A program made the translations under genes and the position numbers. From the NCBI RefSeq assembly GCF_022846655.1, contig NZ_AP025667.1, positions 3,881,001 through 3,945,000 of the forward strand: a DNA stretch of 64,000 bases, written 5' to 3'. Positions 18,270 through 26,741 of the stretch are shown piece after piece. Each line of letters opens with the position of its first letter. Within the stretch, counting starts at the first letter, position 1. The notes beneath the pieces were generated by a model that worked only from the letters and a program-made list of their open reading frames with translations, was not told the DNA's origin and did no database searches. This DNA is from Streptomyces seoulensis. GTDB lineage: Bacteria > Actinomycetota > Actinomycetes > Streptomycetales > Streptomycetaceae.

Positions 18270-18286
18270 CGCTTCGGCGGTGATCC

Positions 18287-19237
18287 CTACTCGGCGGGCG
18301 CGCCGATCGGCTTGCCCTCCGGCGAGACGGCGTACCAAGTGCCGCCCACGCCCTGGCCGTTGGTGTCACCGGGAGCCTTGTCACCGGAGAAGGTGTAGAT
18401 CGGCCAGCAGTTCACCGACATCTGCTTGACACCGTCGGGACGGGTGAAGGGCATCAGGCCCTTCTTCTTCACGCCCTGGGTGTCGTCGGCGCTCACCGGC
18501 GCGACCGCGGGCCACTTCTCCAGGCAGGCCCCGACGCAGTTGGAGACGGACTTGGGCCACGCCTTGTCCTTGAGGAAGCGGTAGACCGTGCGGCCGTTCT
18601 TGTCGACGACGATGTCACCGAGCTTGGGGTCCTTGCGGACGGAGAGACCGGGCAGCGAAGTCAGCGACGCCTTCTTGCCGTTGGGGGCGAGCGCGAACCA
18701 CTTGCCGCCCACACCCTGGCCGTTGACGTCGCCGGAGTTGAGGTCCTTGGCGTAGCGGTAGGCGGGCCAGCCACCGATGGTGAGCTGCTTGGTGCCGTCG
18801 GGGCGGGTGACCTCGCCGAGCATGGCCTTGTCGATGCCGGCGCCGGCGTTGGCGTCGTCGGCCGGGACCGGGGGCCAGGTGGTGGCGCAGTCGCCCGCGC
18901 AGTTGGTCTTCGGCGGCTCGGCCGTGTCCTTGTCGAAGCGGTACAGGGTGAGGCCGGACCCGTCGGTGAGCACGTTGCCCAACTGGGGGTTGGTGGCCAC
19001 GGTCAGCTTGCCCGCGGGGGCGGCGGGGGTCGGGGAGGCACTGCTCTGGGCGCCGTCGGCCCCGTAGCCGTTGCCCGAGCCGAGTCCGGTGCCGATGCCC
19101 GCGGCGCTGGCCGACGCTCCCACGTTCTGGGCCGCCGACGCCGGGGGCGTGACGTTGTCCTGACCGCACGCCGTCGTCAGCGCCAGCACCGAAGCGGCTG
19201 TGGCCACCAGTGCGGCGGTCCGCCAGGAGGTCTTCAT
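18287..19237 (-). CDS. SCO0930-family lipoprotein with two secreted-repeat domains
   Basis: A 316-residue exported lipoprotein: a signal peptide ending in a lipobox (LALTTAC), a Ser/Ala/Gly-rich linker, then two copies of the Lipoprotein_15 (PF03640) type domain. Each has a Cys pair before a Trp-Pro (NCAGDCATTWPPV and NCVGACLEKWPAV) and a GQGVGGKWFALAPNGK-like end. The NCBI family name SCO0930 fits it well. It is probably anchored on the outer face of the membrane; function unknown, possibly redox or metal related because of the conserved Cys and Trp. A GGGGAGTTGAGG ribosome-binding site precedes the ATG at 19237. Confidence 0.9.
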   Translation of the reverse strand: MKTSWRTAALVATAASVLALTTACGQDNVTPPASAAQNVGASASAAGIGTGLGSGNGYGADGAQSSASPTPAAPAGKLTVATNPQLGNVLTDGSGLTLYRFDKDTAEPPKTNCAGDCATTWPPVPADDANAGAGIDKAMLGEVTRPDGTKQLTIGGWPAYRYAKDLNSGDVNGQGVGGKWFALAPNGKKASLTSLPGLSVRKDPKLGDIVVDKNGRTVYRFLKDKAWPKSVSNCVGACLEKWPAVAPVSADDTQGVKKKGLMPFTRPDGVKQMSVNCWPIYTFSGDKAPGDTNGQGVGGTWYAVSPEGKPIGAPAE

Positions 19238-19505
19238 CCTCAACTCCCCATTTTCGCCAGTTTGTTGCGGCGTCCACTGAGTCGCCGCACGGCCATGGGT
19301 ACGGGGCGCGGGGGGCGGAGCGTTCAACGGGCGGGGAAATTCTTTCGGCGGGATCCCGACGGGGTGCGAGCGAGGGGTGGCTGTCCGTACGTGCGTACCC
19401 ATCGGTGCGGCGGGGCCGTTCGGCACGTCAAACCGGTAAGGCCGTGTTGTCCCTCCTTCGGACCAATCCGCGCCCTGTTCGGCGCGGAGGCGTCGCGCTG
19501 CCCTC

Positions 19506-20156
19506 ATGATCTCGCTCGTGCAAGGTCCCCAAGCAACCCGATGCGCGGTCGCCGGCAGGGCGTTGGCGCTGCTCGTGGTGGTGTGGAGCGTGGTCGGCTG
19601 CCCGGTCGGCTCGGCGTCGGCCGACGCCTGCGCCTACGCCTCCACGGGCCCGGACGGCACCGTGGCCGTGGCGGTGGCCGGAGGCCACCATCCGTGCCCG
19701 CCGCCGCCCCCACCGCCCTGCCCGCCGACTCCGACGCCCACTCCGACTCCGACTCCGCCACCTCCGCCTCCGCCGACCCCGACACCCACACCGACCCCGA
19801 CGCCGACCCCGGCTCCTCCGCCCCCTCCGCCGCCGAAGCCCCAGCCGCGTCCGACGCCGCCGCCCGAGCCGAAGCCGCCCGTCCGGCCCACGCCGCCCCC
19901 ACCGGCACCGAAGCCGACTCCACCCCCGCCACCACCGCCCGCTCCGGCCCCCGAACCCGCGCCCCCGCGGCCGGTACCGAAGCCGACTCCCCCGCCGAAG
20001 CCCACACCCCGGCCCACCGTGACCCCGGTCAGCTACCCGGCGTACCACGCCCGTCCCGTCCGGCACACGGCTCCCTCCCACACCTCGCCGGTCCGCTACG
20101 TCCTGCTCGTCACCATCCCCGCGATCGTCGCCGTCGCGGCGCTGCGCCCGCGGTGA
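19506..20156 (+). CDS. Secreted proline-rich protein with C-terminal membrane segment
   Basis: A 216-residue protein: an N-terminal signal sequence (ALALLVVVWSVVGC, then SASADACAYAS), a short Cys-containing head, about 110 residues of PT/PP/KP repeats, and a final hydrophobic helix (YVLLVTIPAIVAVAAL) ending in RPR. VVGC could act as a lipobox, or ASA-D as a type I cleavage site. The Pro-rich stalk would span peptidoglycan. It lies 30 bp before the DUF4239 gene on the same strand, so they may form an operon. No enzymatic domain is visible. Confidence 0.65.
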   Translation: MISLVQGPQATRCAVAGRALALLVVVWSVVGCPVGSASADACAYASTGPDGTVAVAVAGGHHPCPPPPPPPCPPTPTPTPTPTPPPPPPPTPTPTPTPTPTPAPPPPPPPKPQPRPTPPPEPKPPVRPTPPPPAPKPTPPPPPPPAPAPEPAPPRPVPKPTPPPKPTPRPTVTPVSYPAYHARPVRHTAPSHTSPVRYVLLVTIPAIVAVAALRPR

Positions 20157-20186
20157 CGCGGCCGCACCCACCCCTGGAGGTATCCG

Positions 20187-20945
20187 TTGTCGGATTGGCT
20201 CGTTCTCGTCCTGGCCATGCTGGGAGCCTGTGCCGTGGTGGTGATCATCACCCTCGTCCGGCACAAGCGGGCCCCGGAGGACGAGGACCCCAGCGAGACC
20301 CCGGACGTCATCGAGTACATGACGATGTGGATCGGGGTGGTGTACGCCATCGTCCTGGGCCTGGCCATCGCGGGCGTCTGGGAGGCGCGCAGCGCCGCCG
20401 GGGACACCGTCCAGGCCGAGGCACAGGCCCTGCACGAGGTCTCCGAGCGCGTCAGCGTCTATCCGGCGGACGTGCGTGACCGGGTGCGCGCGGACGTCGA
20501 CGCGTACGTGTCCTACGTCGTCGACACCGAGTGGAAGTCGATGACACAGCGGGGGGAGGTCACCGCTCAGGGTGCCCGGCTGCTGGACCGGGTGCGCCAG
20601 GACGTGACGGACTACCAGCCGCGCAGCGACTTCGAGGCGCAGGCGTACCAGCCGCTGGTGGACCAGGTGGCCGCGGCCGACCAGGCGCGCAACGCGCGCG
20701 CCGACTCCACCGGCGCGACCATGCCGTCCGTGGTGTGGTGGGGGCTGCTGTGCGGCGCGGTGATCACCGTGGGCATGGTGTTCGCGCTCCAGATCCGGCG
20801 TACCGCGCGTGAACTGGTCCTGGCCGGGCTGTTCTCGGCCACCATCGCGTTCATGCTGTTCCTGATCTGGGACTTCGACGCCCCCTTCAGCCGGGGCATC
20901 GCGGTGACGGCCGAACCGTTCCTCACCCTCTTCCCGCACGTCTAG
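20187..20945 (+). CDS. DUF4239-type membrane protein
   Basis: A 252-residue integral membrane protein. It has one N-terminal helix (WLVLVLAMLGACAVVVIITLV), a second (IGVVYAIVLGLAIAGVWEAR), a long soluble loop of about 110 residues, and two C-terminal helices. It matches the DUF4239 (bestrophin-like) layout, with the GxxYAIVLGLAI signature. Start codon TTG at 20187 with GGAGG seven bases upstream. Function unknown. It probably shares a transcript with the Pro-rich secreted protein upstream and ends at a hairpin. Confidence 0.8.
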   Translation: MSDWLVLVLAMLGACAVVVIITLVRHKRAPEDEDPSETPDVIEYMTMWIGVVYAIVLGLAIAGVWEARSAAGDTVQAEAQALHEVSERVSVYPADVRDRVRADVDAYVSYVVDTEWKSMTQRGEVTAQGARLLDRVRQDVTDYQPRSDFEAQAYQPLVDQVAAADQARNARADSTGATMPSVVWWGLLCGAVITVGMVFALQIRRTARELVLAGLFSATIAFMLFLIWDFDAPFSRGIAVTAEPFLTLFPHV

Positions 20946-20960
20946 CCACGAGCACACCGC

Positions 20961-21001
20961 GGGCCCTCGTCCCGGCCCGGCGAGGGGCGGTACGAGGGCC
21001 C
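20961..21001. terminator. Hairpin between DUF4239 and Asn/Gly-rich genes
   Basis: A 10-bp stem GGGCCCTCGT / ACGAGGGCCC with a 21-nt loop, between convergent stops at 20945 and 21043. Confidence 0.6.
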
Positions 21002-21042
21002 GTACGAGCGTGTCCCGCGCCGGCGAGGACGCGGGGCGGGGC

Positions 21043-21918
21043 TCAGGCGCGCTTCTCGTGGCGGCGGCGCAGCCAGAAGGCGCCGCCGCCGAGCGCGGCC
21101 GAGGCGACCAGTCCGCCGCCGATGGCCACGTCGGCACGGGTGGCGCCGGTGGTGGTGCTGCCGCCGAGGCCGCCGTTGACACCGCCGAGCACGGTGAAGG
21201 CGTTCGGGCGGGTCAGGGAGCGGCCACCGCAGTCGACGGTGATGTCGTAGCGGCCGGGACGGGCGTCACGGTCGATGGTGACGACGGCACGGGAGTTGTC
21301 GTTGCCGTTCGAGTTCAGCCGGGCGGTGCGGAAGGCGCGCGAGGAGACGGTGCCGCCGCGGCATCCCTCGACGGTGATGGTCAGCCGGCCGCCGGCGGGG
21401 AGCACGCTGGGGGTGACGACGATGTTGCGGAGGTTGCCGTCGTTTCCGTGGCCACCGTTGCCGTTGCCGTTGCCGTTCCCGTGGCCGTTGCCGAAGTTGC
21501 CCTGGCCGTTGCCGTTCCCGAAGTTGCCGTTGTTGTTGAAGTTCCCGTTGCCGTTCCCGTTGCCGAAGTTCTCGTTCCCCCGGCCGTTCCCGTTCCCGTT
21601 GCCGAAGTTGCCGTTCCCGAAGTTGTCGTTGCCCCGGTTGCCGTTGCCCAAGTTCCCGTTGTTGTTGAAGTTGCCGTTGTTGTTGAAATTCCCGTTGCCG
21701 TTGCCGTTGCCGTTGAAGTTGCCGTTTCCGTGCCCGTTGCCGTTGAAGTTGTTGTTGAAATTGCCGTTCCCGTTGAAGACACCGGTGTTCGGGCTGACGC
21801 CCGTGACGGTGGTGGTGCCGTTCCCGTTGCCCATGCCGTCCGCGACGGCGACGGGGGCGGCGATACCGAGCACGGCGATCGCGGCGCACGTGGCCGCCAA
21901 GGCACGCTGGTTACGCAT
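21043..21918 (-). CDS. Asn/Gly-rich surface protein with C-terminal membrane anchor
   Basis: A 291-residue exported protein: a signal peptide (ATCAAIAVLGIAAPVAVADG), about 140 residues of NGN / FNNN / GNG repeats, and a folded domain. That domain is about 90 residues (IVVTPSVLPAGGRLTITVEGC...YDITVDCG) with two Cys and looks Ig-like. A C-terminal hydrophobic segment (VAIGGGLVASAALGGGAFWL) follows, ending RRRHEKRA. Hydrophobic helix plus basic tail is how sortase substrates end, but no LPxTG or LAxTG is seen before it. It diverges from a class F sortase gene at 22252. Function unknown, probably an envelope structural or adhesive protein. Confidence 0.72.
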   Translation of the reverse strand: MRNQRALAATCAAIAVLGIAAPVAVADGMGNGNGTTTVTGVSPNTGVFNGNGNFNNNFNGNGHGNGNFNGNGNGNGNFNNNGNFNNNGNLGNGNRGNDNFGNGNFGNGNGNGRGNENFGNGNGNGNFNNNGNFGNGNGQGNFGNGHGNGNGNGNGGHGNDGNLRNIVVTPSVLPAGGRLTITVEGCRGGTVSSRAFRTARLNSNGNDNSRAVVTIDRDARPGRYDITVDCGGRSLTRPNAFTVLGGVNGGLGGSTTTGATRADVAIGGGLVASAALGGGAFWLRRRHEKRA

Positions 21919-22251
21919 GTGTTCCTCCGCGAGAGGCACGCCGGGGCCGGTCCCCGGGCGATCGGCGAGAAAGCACCTCCCGACAGAACCCTCAGGGGCC
22001 CGGAACACGCCCGCATGTCGAGAATGGTCCGTCCTGGTGAGTACACCCCTCACCCGACAACCACACAATCGGATATCGCCGCAGGTCACAGCCCGTCAGA
22101 AATTCTCTCCGCTCTGCAACTCGGATGGCGCACCGGAAAGCCGGGCGGCCACCCGTTCGCACGCCGCCCCGTCGCCCTTCACCGGCGCGGGACTTAGCGT
22201 TTTCCCATGCGCCACGGACGTGGCAGCGGTCACGTCGAGAGGGGATGGCGA
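21919..22251. other. 333-bp divergent intergenic region
   Basis: This lies between the Asn/Gly-rich gene and the sortase gene. It contains a dyad GGTGAG-N7-CTCACC (22036-22054), possibly a regulator site. I see no RNA gene, small ORF with a good ribosome-binding site, or mobile element in it. Confidence 0.4.
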
Positions 22252-22932
22252 ATGTCTGCGTCCGAGCTGGCGGAGTGGAGCGAACGGGAGGAGCGGCGCA
22301 GGAGACGCGCCCCCTGGGGTGTGCTGGCGCTCGTGCTGCTGACCGGTGTGGCGCTGATCCGGAACGGCTCCGGCGAGTTCGACGTGGGCCCGCCCCAGCC
22401 CGCCTCGGCCGCGGCCCCGGCCCCCGATGTGCGGGCCTCGCCGAGCGCCGTCGCGGCTGCGGCTCCGGCCGGGCTGTCGTTCTCGGCGGCGGACCGGGTG
22501 CGTATCCCGGCGATCCAGGTCGACGCCCCGGTCACCCCGGTGGGCCTCGACGCCGGCGGCTGGGTCGGCGCGCCGCCGCCGGAGGACCCCAACCTGGCGG
22601 GGTGGTTCACGGGCGCGGTCTCCCCCGGCGAGAAGGGCACCTCCGTGATCGTCGGCCATGTCGACAACACCCGGGGCCCGGCCGTCTTCTACGGGCTCGG
22701 CGCGCTGAAGAAGGGCGACCGGGTCGAGGTGGGGCGGCAGGACGGCAGGACGGCCGTGTTCGAGGTGTACGGGGTCGAGGTCTTCGAGAAGAGCAAGTTC
22801 CCCGGCGACCGTGTCTACGGCTCCAAGGGCACGCCGGAGCTGCGGGTGATCACCTGCGGCGGCGGTTTCTCCAAGCAGAACGGCTACGACGGCAACGTGG
22901 TCGTCTTCGCCCGCCTGGTCACGGGGGCCTGA
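22252..22932 (+). CDS. Class F sortase
   Basis: A 226-residue transpeptidase with a cytosolic charged head (SEREERRRRR), one membrane helix (WGVLALVLLTGVALI), an Ala/Pro linker and a sortase barrel. Active-site residues are visible: His in IVGHVDNTRG, Cys in RVITCGGGF, and Arg in VFARLV. Sortases cut a C-terminal sorting signal and attach proteins to peptidoglycan. The ATG at 22252 has a GAGAGGGGA ribosome-binding site. The divergent neighbour at 21043 is a surface-type protein with a C-terminal anchor and is a candidate substrate. Confidence 0.9.
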   Translation: MSASELAEWSEREERRRRRAPWGVLALVLLTGVALIRNGSGEFDVGPPQPASAAAPAPDVRASPSAVAAAAPAGLSFSAADRVRIPAIQVDAPVTPVGLDAGGWVGAPPPEDPNLAGWFTGAVSPGEKGTSVIVGHVDNTRGPAVFYGLGALKKGDRVEVGRQDGRTAVFEVYGVEVFEKSKFPGDRVYGSKGTPELRVITCGGGFSKQNGYDGNVVVFARLVTGA

Positions 22933-22967
22933 GCCGCCGCGACCAGGGGCGGACGGCCCGGCTCAGG
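22928..22967. terminator. Hairpin spanning both convergent stops
   Basis: CCTGAGCCG (22928-22936) pairs with CGGCTCAGG (22959-22967). The arms include the stop codons of the sortase and of the polysaccharide deacetylase. Confidence 0.5.
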
Positions 22968-23799
22968 TCATGCGGCGGGGCGGGACGGTCAGGTGGTAGC
23001 CCTGGTCGAGCAGATAGGGCAGGTACTCGCGGATCGCGCGGACGCTCTGCGTCCGGTCGCCCCCGGCGTCGTGGGAGAGGATGACGACGCCGGGGGCGGC
23101 GCCGTGTTCCACCCGCTTGACGACCGTGCCGGTGCCGGGGGTCATCCAGTCGGTGGTGTCGACGGTCCAGGCCATCGGCTCCATGCCCATGGCGGCACCG
23201 AGCTGGAAGGTGGCCCGGTTCCAGGCGCCGTAGGGGGCGCGGAACCACTGCGGGCGGTCACCGTAGGCGTCCTCGATGACGTCGCTGGTGCGCTCGATCT
23301 CGTCGCGGATGTCCTTGCGGGCCATCTCGGTCAGCAGCGGATGCGTCCAGGTGTGGTTGCCGACCACATGTCCCTCCTCGGCCATCCGGGCCAGGAGTTC
23401 CTTGTTGTCGACGGCCATCTCCCCGCACACGAAGAACATCGCGCGTACGTCGTACTTCGCGAGGGTGTCCAGGATGTGCGGGGTGTAGTCGGGGTGAGGG
23501 CCGTCGTCGAAGGTGAGCATCATGTTCTTGCCCTTGCCGGCCAGCCGAAGGATGGGCTGGTGACGCACCTTCAGCTTGCCGGGGGCGGTGGGCGGGGGGC
23601 CGTAGCCGATGAGGGGCTGGAGGCGGAACGCGGAGGGCTTGAGGGCCTGGCGGGCCTGCGGCCCGGCGAGACCGGCGGTGGTGCGGGCGGCCTGGTCGCC
23701 GCCGCCCGCCATGAGGACTCCCCCGGCACCCGCGGCGCCGAGGACGGCGGCCGAGCCGAGCAGCATCCGGCGCCGTGTGAACAACTGATCCTTCTCCAT
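22963..23799 (-). CDS. Polysaccharide deacetylase (NodB-type, CE4), exported
   Basis: A 278-residue enzyme with a Tat-like signal (FTRRRMLLGSAAVLGAAGAGG). The NodB motifs are complete: LTFDDGPHPD (catalytic base and metal Asp), GNHTWTHPLL (metal His pair), FRAPYGAWN, and VVILSHDAGG. It removes acetyl groups from a GlcNAc polymer in the cell wall or environment. The ATG at 23799 faces an antisense ATG at 23798, so the true start of the neighbouring stress protein is further downstream. It converges on the sortase gene. Confidence 0.92.
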   Translation of the reverse strand: MEKDQLFTRRRMLLGSAAVLGAAGAGGVLMAGGGDQAARTTAGLAGPQARQALKPSAFRLQPLIGYGPPPTAPGKLKVRHQPILRLAGKGKNMMLTFDDGPHPDYTPHILDTLAKYDVRAMFFVCGEMAVDNKELLARMAEEGHVVGNHTWTHPLLTEMARKDIRDEIERTSDVIEDAYGDRPQWFRAPYGAWNRATFQLGAAMGMEPMAWTVDTTDWMTPGTGTVVKRVEHGAAPGVVILSHDAGGDRTQSVRAIREYLPYLLDQGYHLTVPPRRMT

Positions 23800-23944
23800 G
23801 AACCATCAGTCGCCCGCCGACCCTGTGCCGCACCGCACCGACACCGGTGCGGCGGGTCCGATCCACTCGGTCGGCCGAGCCGGGCGCGATCCCGCCCGCG
23901 CCCGTCCGCTGGACGGAACGGCGGCTTCCGATAGCCTCACCGCC

Positions 23945-24418
23945 GTGACGGAACAGCAGGCAGAGCACGAGCGGAACCGGTTCGAGCGCGGCACGGACGG
24001 TCCGAAGGTCATCGTCGTCGGCGTGGACGGCTCCGACTCCTCGCTGCGGGCGGCGGCGTACGCGGGCGGTCTGGCCCGGCGGCAGGGCGCGCTGCTGGCG
24101 GTGGTGTACGTGCAGCCGGTACTGGCGGCCGGGGCGGCGCTCGGGGTGCCGGTGGCGCAGGCCACGGACGAGATCGCCGAGGATCTGATCGCGCAGATCA
24201 GGGAGGCGGCGGAGCGGGTGAAGGGGATATTCGAGGTGCGCTGGGAGTTCCACACCTTCCGCGGCGACCCCTTCAACGGCCTGGTGCAGGCAGCCGACGA
24301 GCTGAAGGCGGACGCGGTGGTGGTGGGCGCCTCCGAGCAGGCCGGGCACCGGATCATCGGGTCGGTGGCGGTCCGGCTGGTGAAGGCGGGACGGTGGCCG
24401 GTGACGGTCGTCCCGTAG
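23945..24418 (+). CDS. Universal stress protein (UspA family)
   Basis: A 157-residue single Usp domain: KVIVVGVDGSDSSLRAAAYAG at the start and ADAVVVGASEQAGHRIIGSVAVRLVKAGRWPVTVVP at the end. The G-x2-G-x9-G(S/T) ATP-binding pattern looks incomplete because Ala and His residues interrupt it. The GTG at 23945 fits where similarity begins. A longer frame from 23798 would run into the divergent deacetylase start. The 3' end overlaps the convergent MFS gene by 65 bp. Confidence 0.88.
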   Translation: MTEQQAEHERNRFERGTDGPKVIVVGVDGSDSSLRAAAYAGGLARRQGALLAVVYVQPVLAAGAALGVPVAQATDEIAEDLIAQIREAAERVKGIFEVRWEFHTFRGDPFNGLVQAADELKADAVVVGASEQAGHRIIGSVAVRLVKAGRWPVTVVP

Positions 24419-25610
24419 CGAGGGAGCGCAGCATCGGCGTGGTCGCCAGGAGCAGCACCCCGGCCACGGCGAGCGCGGTGCGCGGGCCGGTGAGGGCGGC
24501 CAGCAGGCCCCACAGCGCGGTCAGCGCGGCGGTGCCGGCCTTGCCGGTGACCGACCAGGCGGAGAGCGTACGGGCCACCCGGTCGTCCGGGGTGCGCTCC
24601 AGCCGCTCGGCGGCGAGCACCGGGTTGAAGACGCCGGCGCAGGTGATCAGGCACAGCTCGACCGCCATGACGAGGACCAGGCCGGGCACGCCGGGCCGGA
24701 CGAGGGCCAGGCCGATCGGCCAGCAGGCGCGCAGCACGCCCGAGGTGAGCAGGACCCGGCGTCTGCCGTAGCGGGCGGCGAGCGGCCGGGCGAGCCGGGA
24801 ACCGAGCAGGCCGCCGAGGCAGGGGACGGCGAAGGCGAGGCCGTACTGCCAGGGCGCGAAGCCGAGCGGGCCGAGCATGAGGACGGCGAGCGGCGGCGCC
24901 TGGGCCATGATCAGGCCGTTGACCAGGACCGTGTTGAGGAACAGCGGGCGCAGCCGGGGGCTGGTGAGCAGGTGCCGCCAGCCGTCGAGGAGGTCGGCCG
25001 TGCGCGGGCGGGAGGTGTCGCGGGGCGGCCGCTCGGGGGCGGGCTCGGTGCCGTCGATGGCGCGGATCCCGAGGGCCGACAGCAGGAAGCTCACGGCGTT
25101 GGCGGCCACGGTCACCACCGGCCCGAACAGGCCGACGGCAGCCCCGCCGAGCGGGGGTCCGAGCACGGTGGCGGTCCAGGTGGTGGACTCGAACCTGCTG
25201 GTGGCGGTGAGCAGTCCGGCGCGCGGTACGAGGCTCTTGAGGTGGGCGCCGGAGGCGGCGGTGAAGGTGAGGTCGGCGGCTGCCACGACCATGGACACGA
25301 GCAGTAGCTGACCGAAGCCGAGCACCCCGAGGAAGTGGGCCGCGGGCACGGCGAGCAGGGCGGCGCACCGGACCAGGTCGGCCGCGATCATGACGGGGCG
25401 TTTGCGGCGGAACTCCATCCACGGCCCCAGCGGCACCGCGAGCAGCGCGCCCACGGCAGGTCCGGCGGACGCCAGCAGAGCCACCTGGGCGGAGCCCGCG
25501 TGCAGCACGAGCAGGGCGATCAGCGCGAAGGCGTCGAACGCCAGCCAGGTCCCGGCGGCGCTCACGGCGTACGCGGCCCACAGCCACCCGAACCGCGACC
25601 CCAGCTTCAC
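24354..25610 (-). CDS. MFS transporter
   Basis: A 418-residue major facilitator with about 12 hydrophobic helices and the A-loop motif variant in GPWMEFRRKRPVMIAADL after helix 2. The two halves are joined by a loop around EPAPERPPRDTSRPR. It resembles the antibiotic/multidrug (MFS_3) exporters of actinomycetes; substrate unknown. The GTG at 25610 is chosen because AGGAGG lies 7-8 bases upstream; an ATG at 25637 is in frame but lacks a comparable site. It is divergent from a LysR regulator with an operator-like palindrome between them. Confidence 0.88.
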   Translation of the reverse strand: MKLGSRFGWLWAAYAVSAAGTWLAFDAFALIALLVLHAGSAQVALLASAGPAVGALLAVPLGPWMEFRRKRPVMIAADLVRCAALLAVPAAHFLGVLGFGQLLLVSMVVAAADLTFTAASGAHLKSLVPRAGLLTATSRFESTTWTATVLGPPLGGAAVGLFGPVVTVAANAVSFLLSALGIRAIDGTEPAPERPPRDTSRPRTADLLDGWRHLLTSPRLRPLFLNTVLVNGLIMAQAPPLAVLMLGPLGFAPWQYGLAFAVPCLGGLLGSRLARPLAARYGRRRVLLTSGVLRACWPIGLALVRPGVPGLVLVMAVELCLITCAGVFNPVLAAERLERTPDDRVARTLSAWSVTGKAGTAALTALWGLLAALTGPRTALAVAGVLLLATTPMLRSLATGRPSPATVPPSPAGPPPTR

Positions 25611-25665
25611 GCACAACCTCCTGTTGACCGGGGTCATGAAATCCGTCCGATGGCGGCGGGAGCAA

Positions 25666-25701
25666 ACAACCAAAGCCCCCGCAGGCACAACCGATGGTTG
25701 T
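25666..25701. promoter_or_regulatory. LysR-type operator: ACAACC repeats and a perfect palindrome
   Basis: ACAACC-GAT-GGTTGT (25687-25701) is a perfect 6+6 dyad, and a third ACAACC half-site lies at 25666-25671, about two helical turns away. All are within the 109-bp gap between the MFS and LysR starts. A strong dyad near the regulator plus a weaker site toward the target is the usual LysR arrangement. Confidence 0.6.
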
Positions 25702-25719
25702 ACGACTACCCTGTCGGCC

Positions 25720-26652
25720 ATGGATCTCAAGGCCGTGCGCACCTTCGTCGCCGTGGCGGACACGGGGCAGTTCCAGGAGGCGGCCGCCGTGCTCGCCCTC
25801 ACCCAGCAGGCCGTCTCCAAGCGCATCGCGGCGCTGGAACGGGACCTCGGGGTGCGGCTGTTCACCCGTACCGCGCGGGGCGCCGAGCCGACCCTGGACG
25901 GGCAGGCGCTCCTGCCGCACGCGCGGGCGCTGCTGCTGGCCGAGGAGCGTGCCGCCGCGTCGGTCCGGCCGGGCAGGCGGGCGCTCAGGGTGGACGTGAT
26001 CGGTCCGCGGGTCGCCCCGGCCGTCCTGCTGCGGGGCTTCCACGAGACGCATCCCGGTGTGGAGCTGGACGTGGTCACCCTGTTCGACGCGGACACCGCC
26101 GTCGCCGCCGTGCGCGCGGGCCGCGCCGACGCGACCTTCCGGGCGGTCGGCATGCCGGGGCGGCGGCTGCCCGAGGACCTGGCGAGCGCCCGGGTGCTGG
26201 ACGAACCGCTGTACCTGCTCACCGGTCCCGGGCATCCGCTGGCCGGGGCGCGCTCGGTGACGCCCGCGGAGCTGGCCGGGCACCGGATCTGGATGCCGAG
26301 CATCGTGGAGGGCGTCGAGTGGGCCGCCTACTACGCCTCACTGGCGGCGGAGTTCGGGCTCACCATCGACTCGGCGGGAGCCAACTTCGGCAGCGCCGCG
26401 ATGCTGGACGCGCTCGCCGGGTCCCCGGAACTCGCGACCTTCGTGGGTGAGCATCCCCGGCTGGTCTGGCCCGCGGGGCACGATCTGCGACTGATCCCGA
26501 TCACCGGCCCGACGCCGGTCTACCCGCACTCCCTGATCTGGGACCGGGCCAACGCCCACCCCGCTCTGGCCGCCCTGCGCACGTATCTCACCGGTCGGTC
26601 CGAGCCGGCGCGGGGCCCGGCCACCTGGGTCCCGGACTGGGCCGCGACCTGA
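25720..26652 (+). CDS. LysR-family regulator of the divergent MFS gene
   Basis: A 310-residue LysR protein with HTH MDLKAVRTFVAVADTGQFQEAAAVLALTQQAVSKRIAAL and a substrate-binding effector domain from about residue 90. It is divergent from the MFS exporter with a palindromic site between, the classic layout for autoregulation and efflux control. The ATG at 25720 starts the canonical HTH. No ribosome-binding site of note, so the mRNA may be leaderless. Confidence 0.9.
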   Translation: MDLKAVRTFVAVADTGQFQEAAAVLALTQQAVSKRIAALERDLGVRLFTRTARGAEPTLDGQALLPHARALLLAEERAAASVRPGRRALRVDVIGPRVAPAVLLRGFHETHPGVELDVVTLFDADTAVAAVRAGRADATFRAVGMPGRRLPEDLASARVLDEPLYLLTGPGHPLAGARSVTPAELAGHRIWMPSIVEGVEWAAYYASLAAEFGLTIDSAGANFGSAAMLDALAGSPELATFVGEHPRLVWPAGHDLRLIPITGPTPVYPHSLIWDRANAHPALAALRTYLTGRSEPARGPATWVPDWAAT

Positions 26653-26741
26653 GCGCCGTGCGTGGCGCCTTCCGAACCGGCCGCCCCTGGGCCATCATGA
26701 TCCGCCGTCAGCCGTTTGCCGTCGGGGAAGAGGTGAGGCGT

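Noticed and set aside
15108..18338. One 1076-codon frame covering both the GGDEF-EAL protein and the region opposite the methyltransferase
   Set aside because: Domain similarity starts after the GTG at 17249; the upstream part is a shadow of the methyltransferase gene in another frame.
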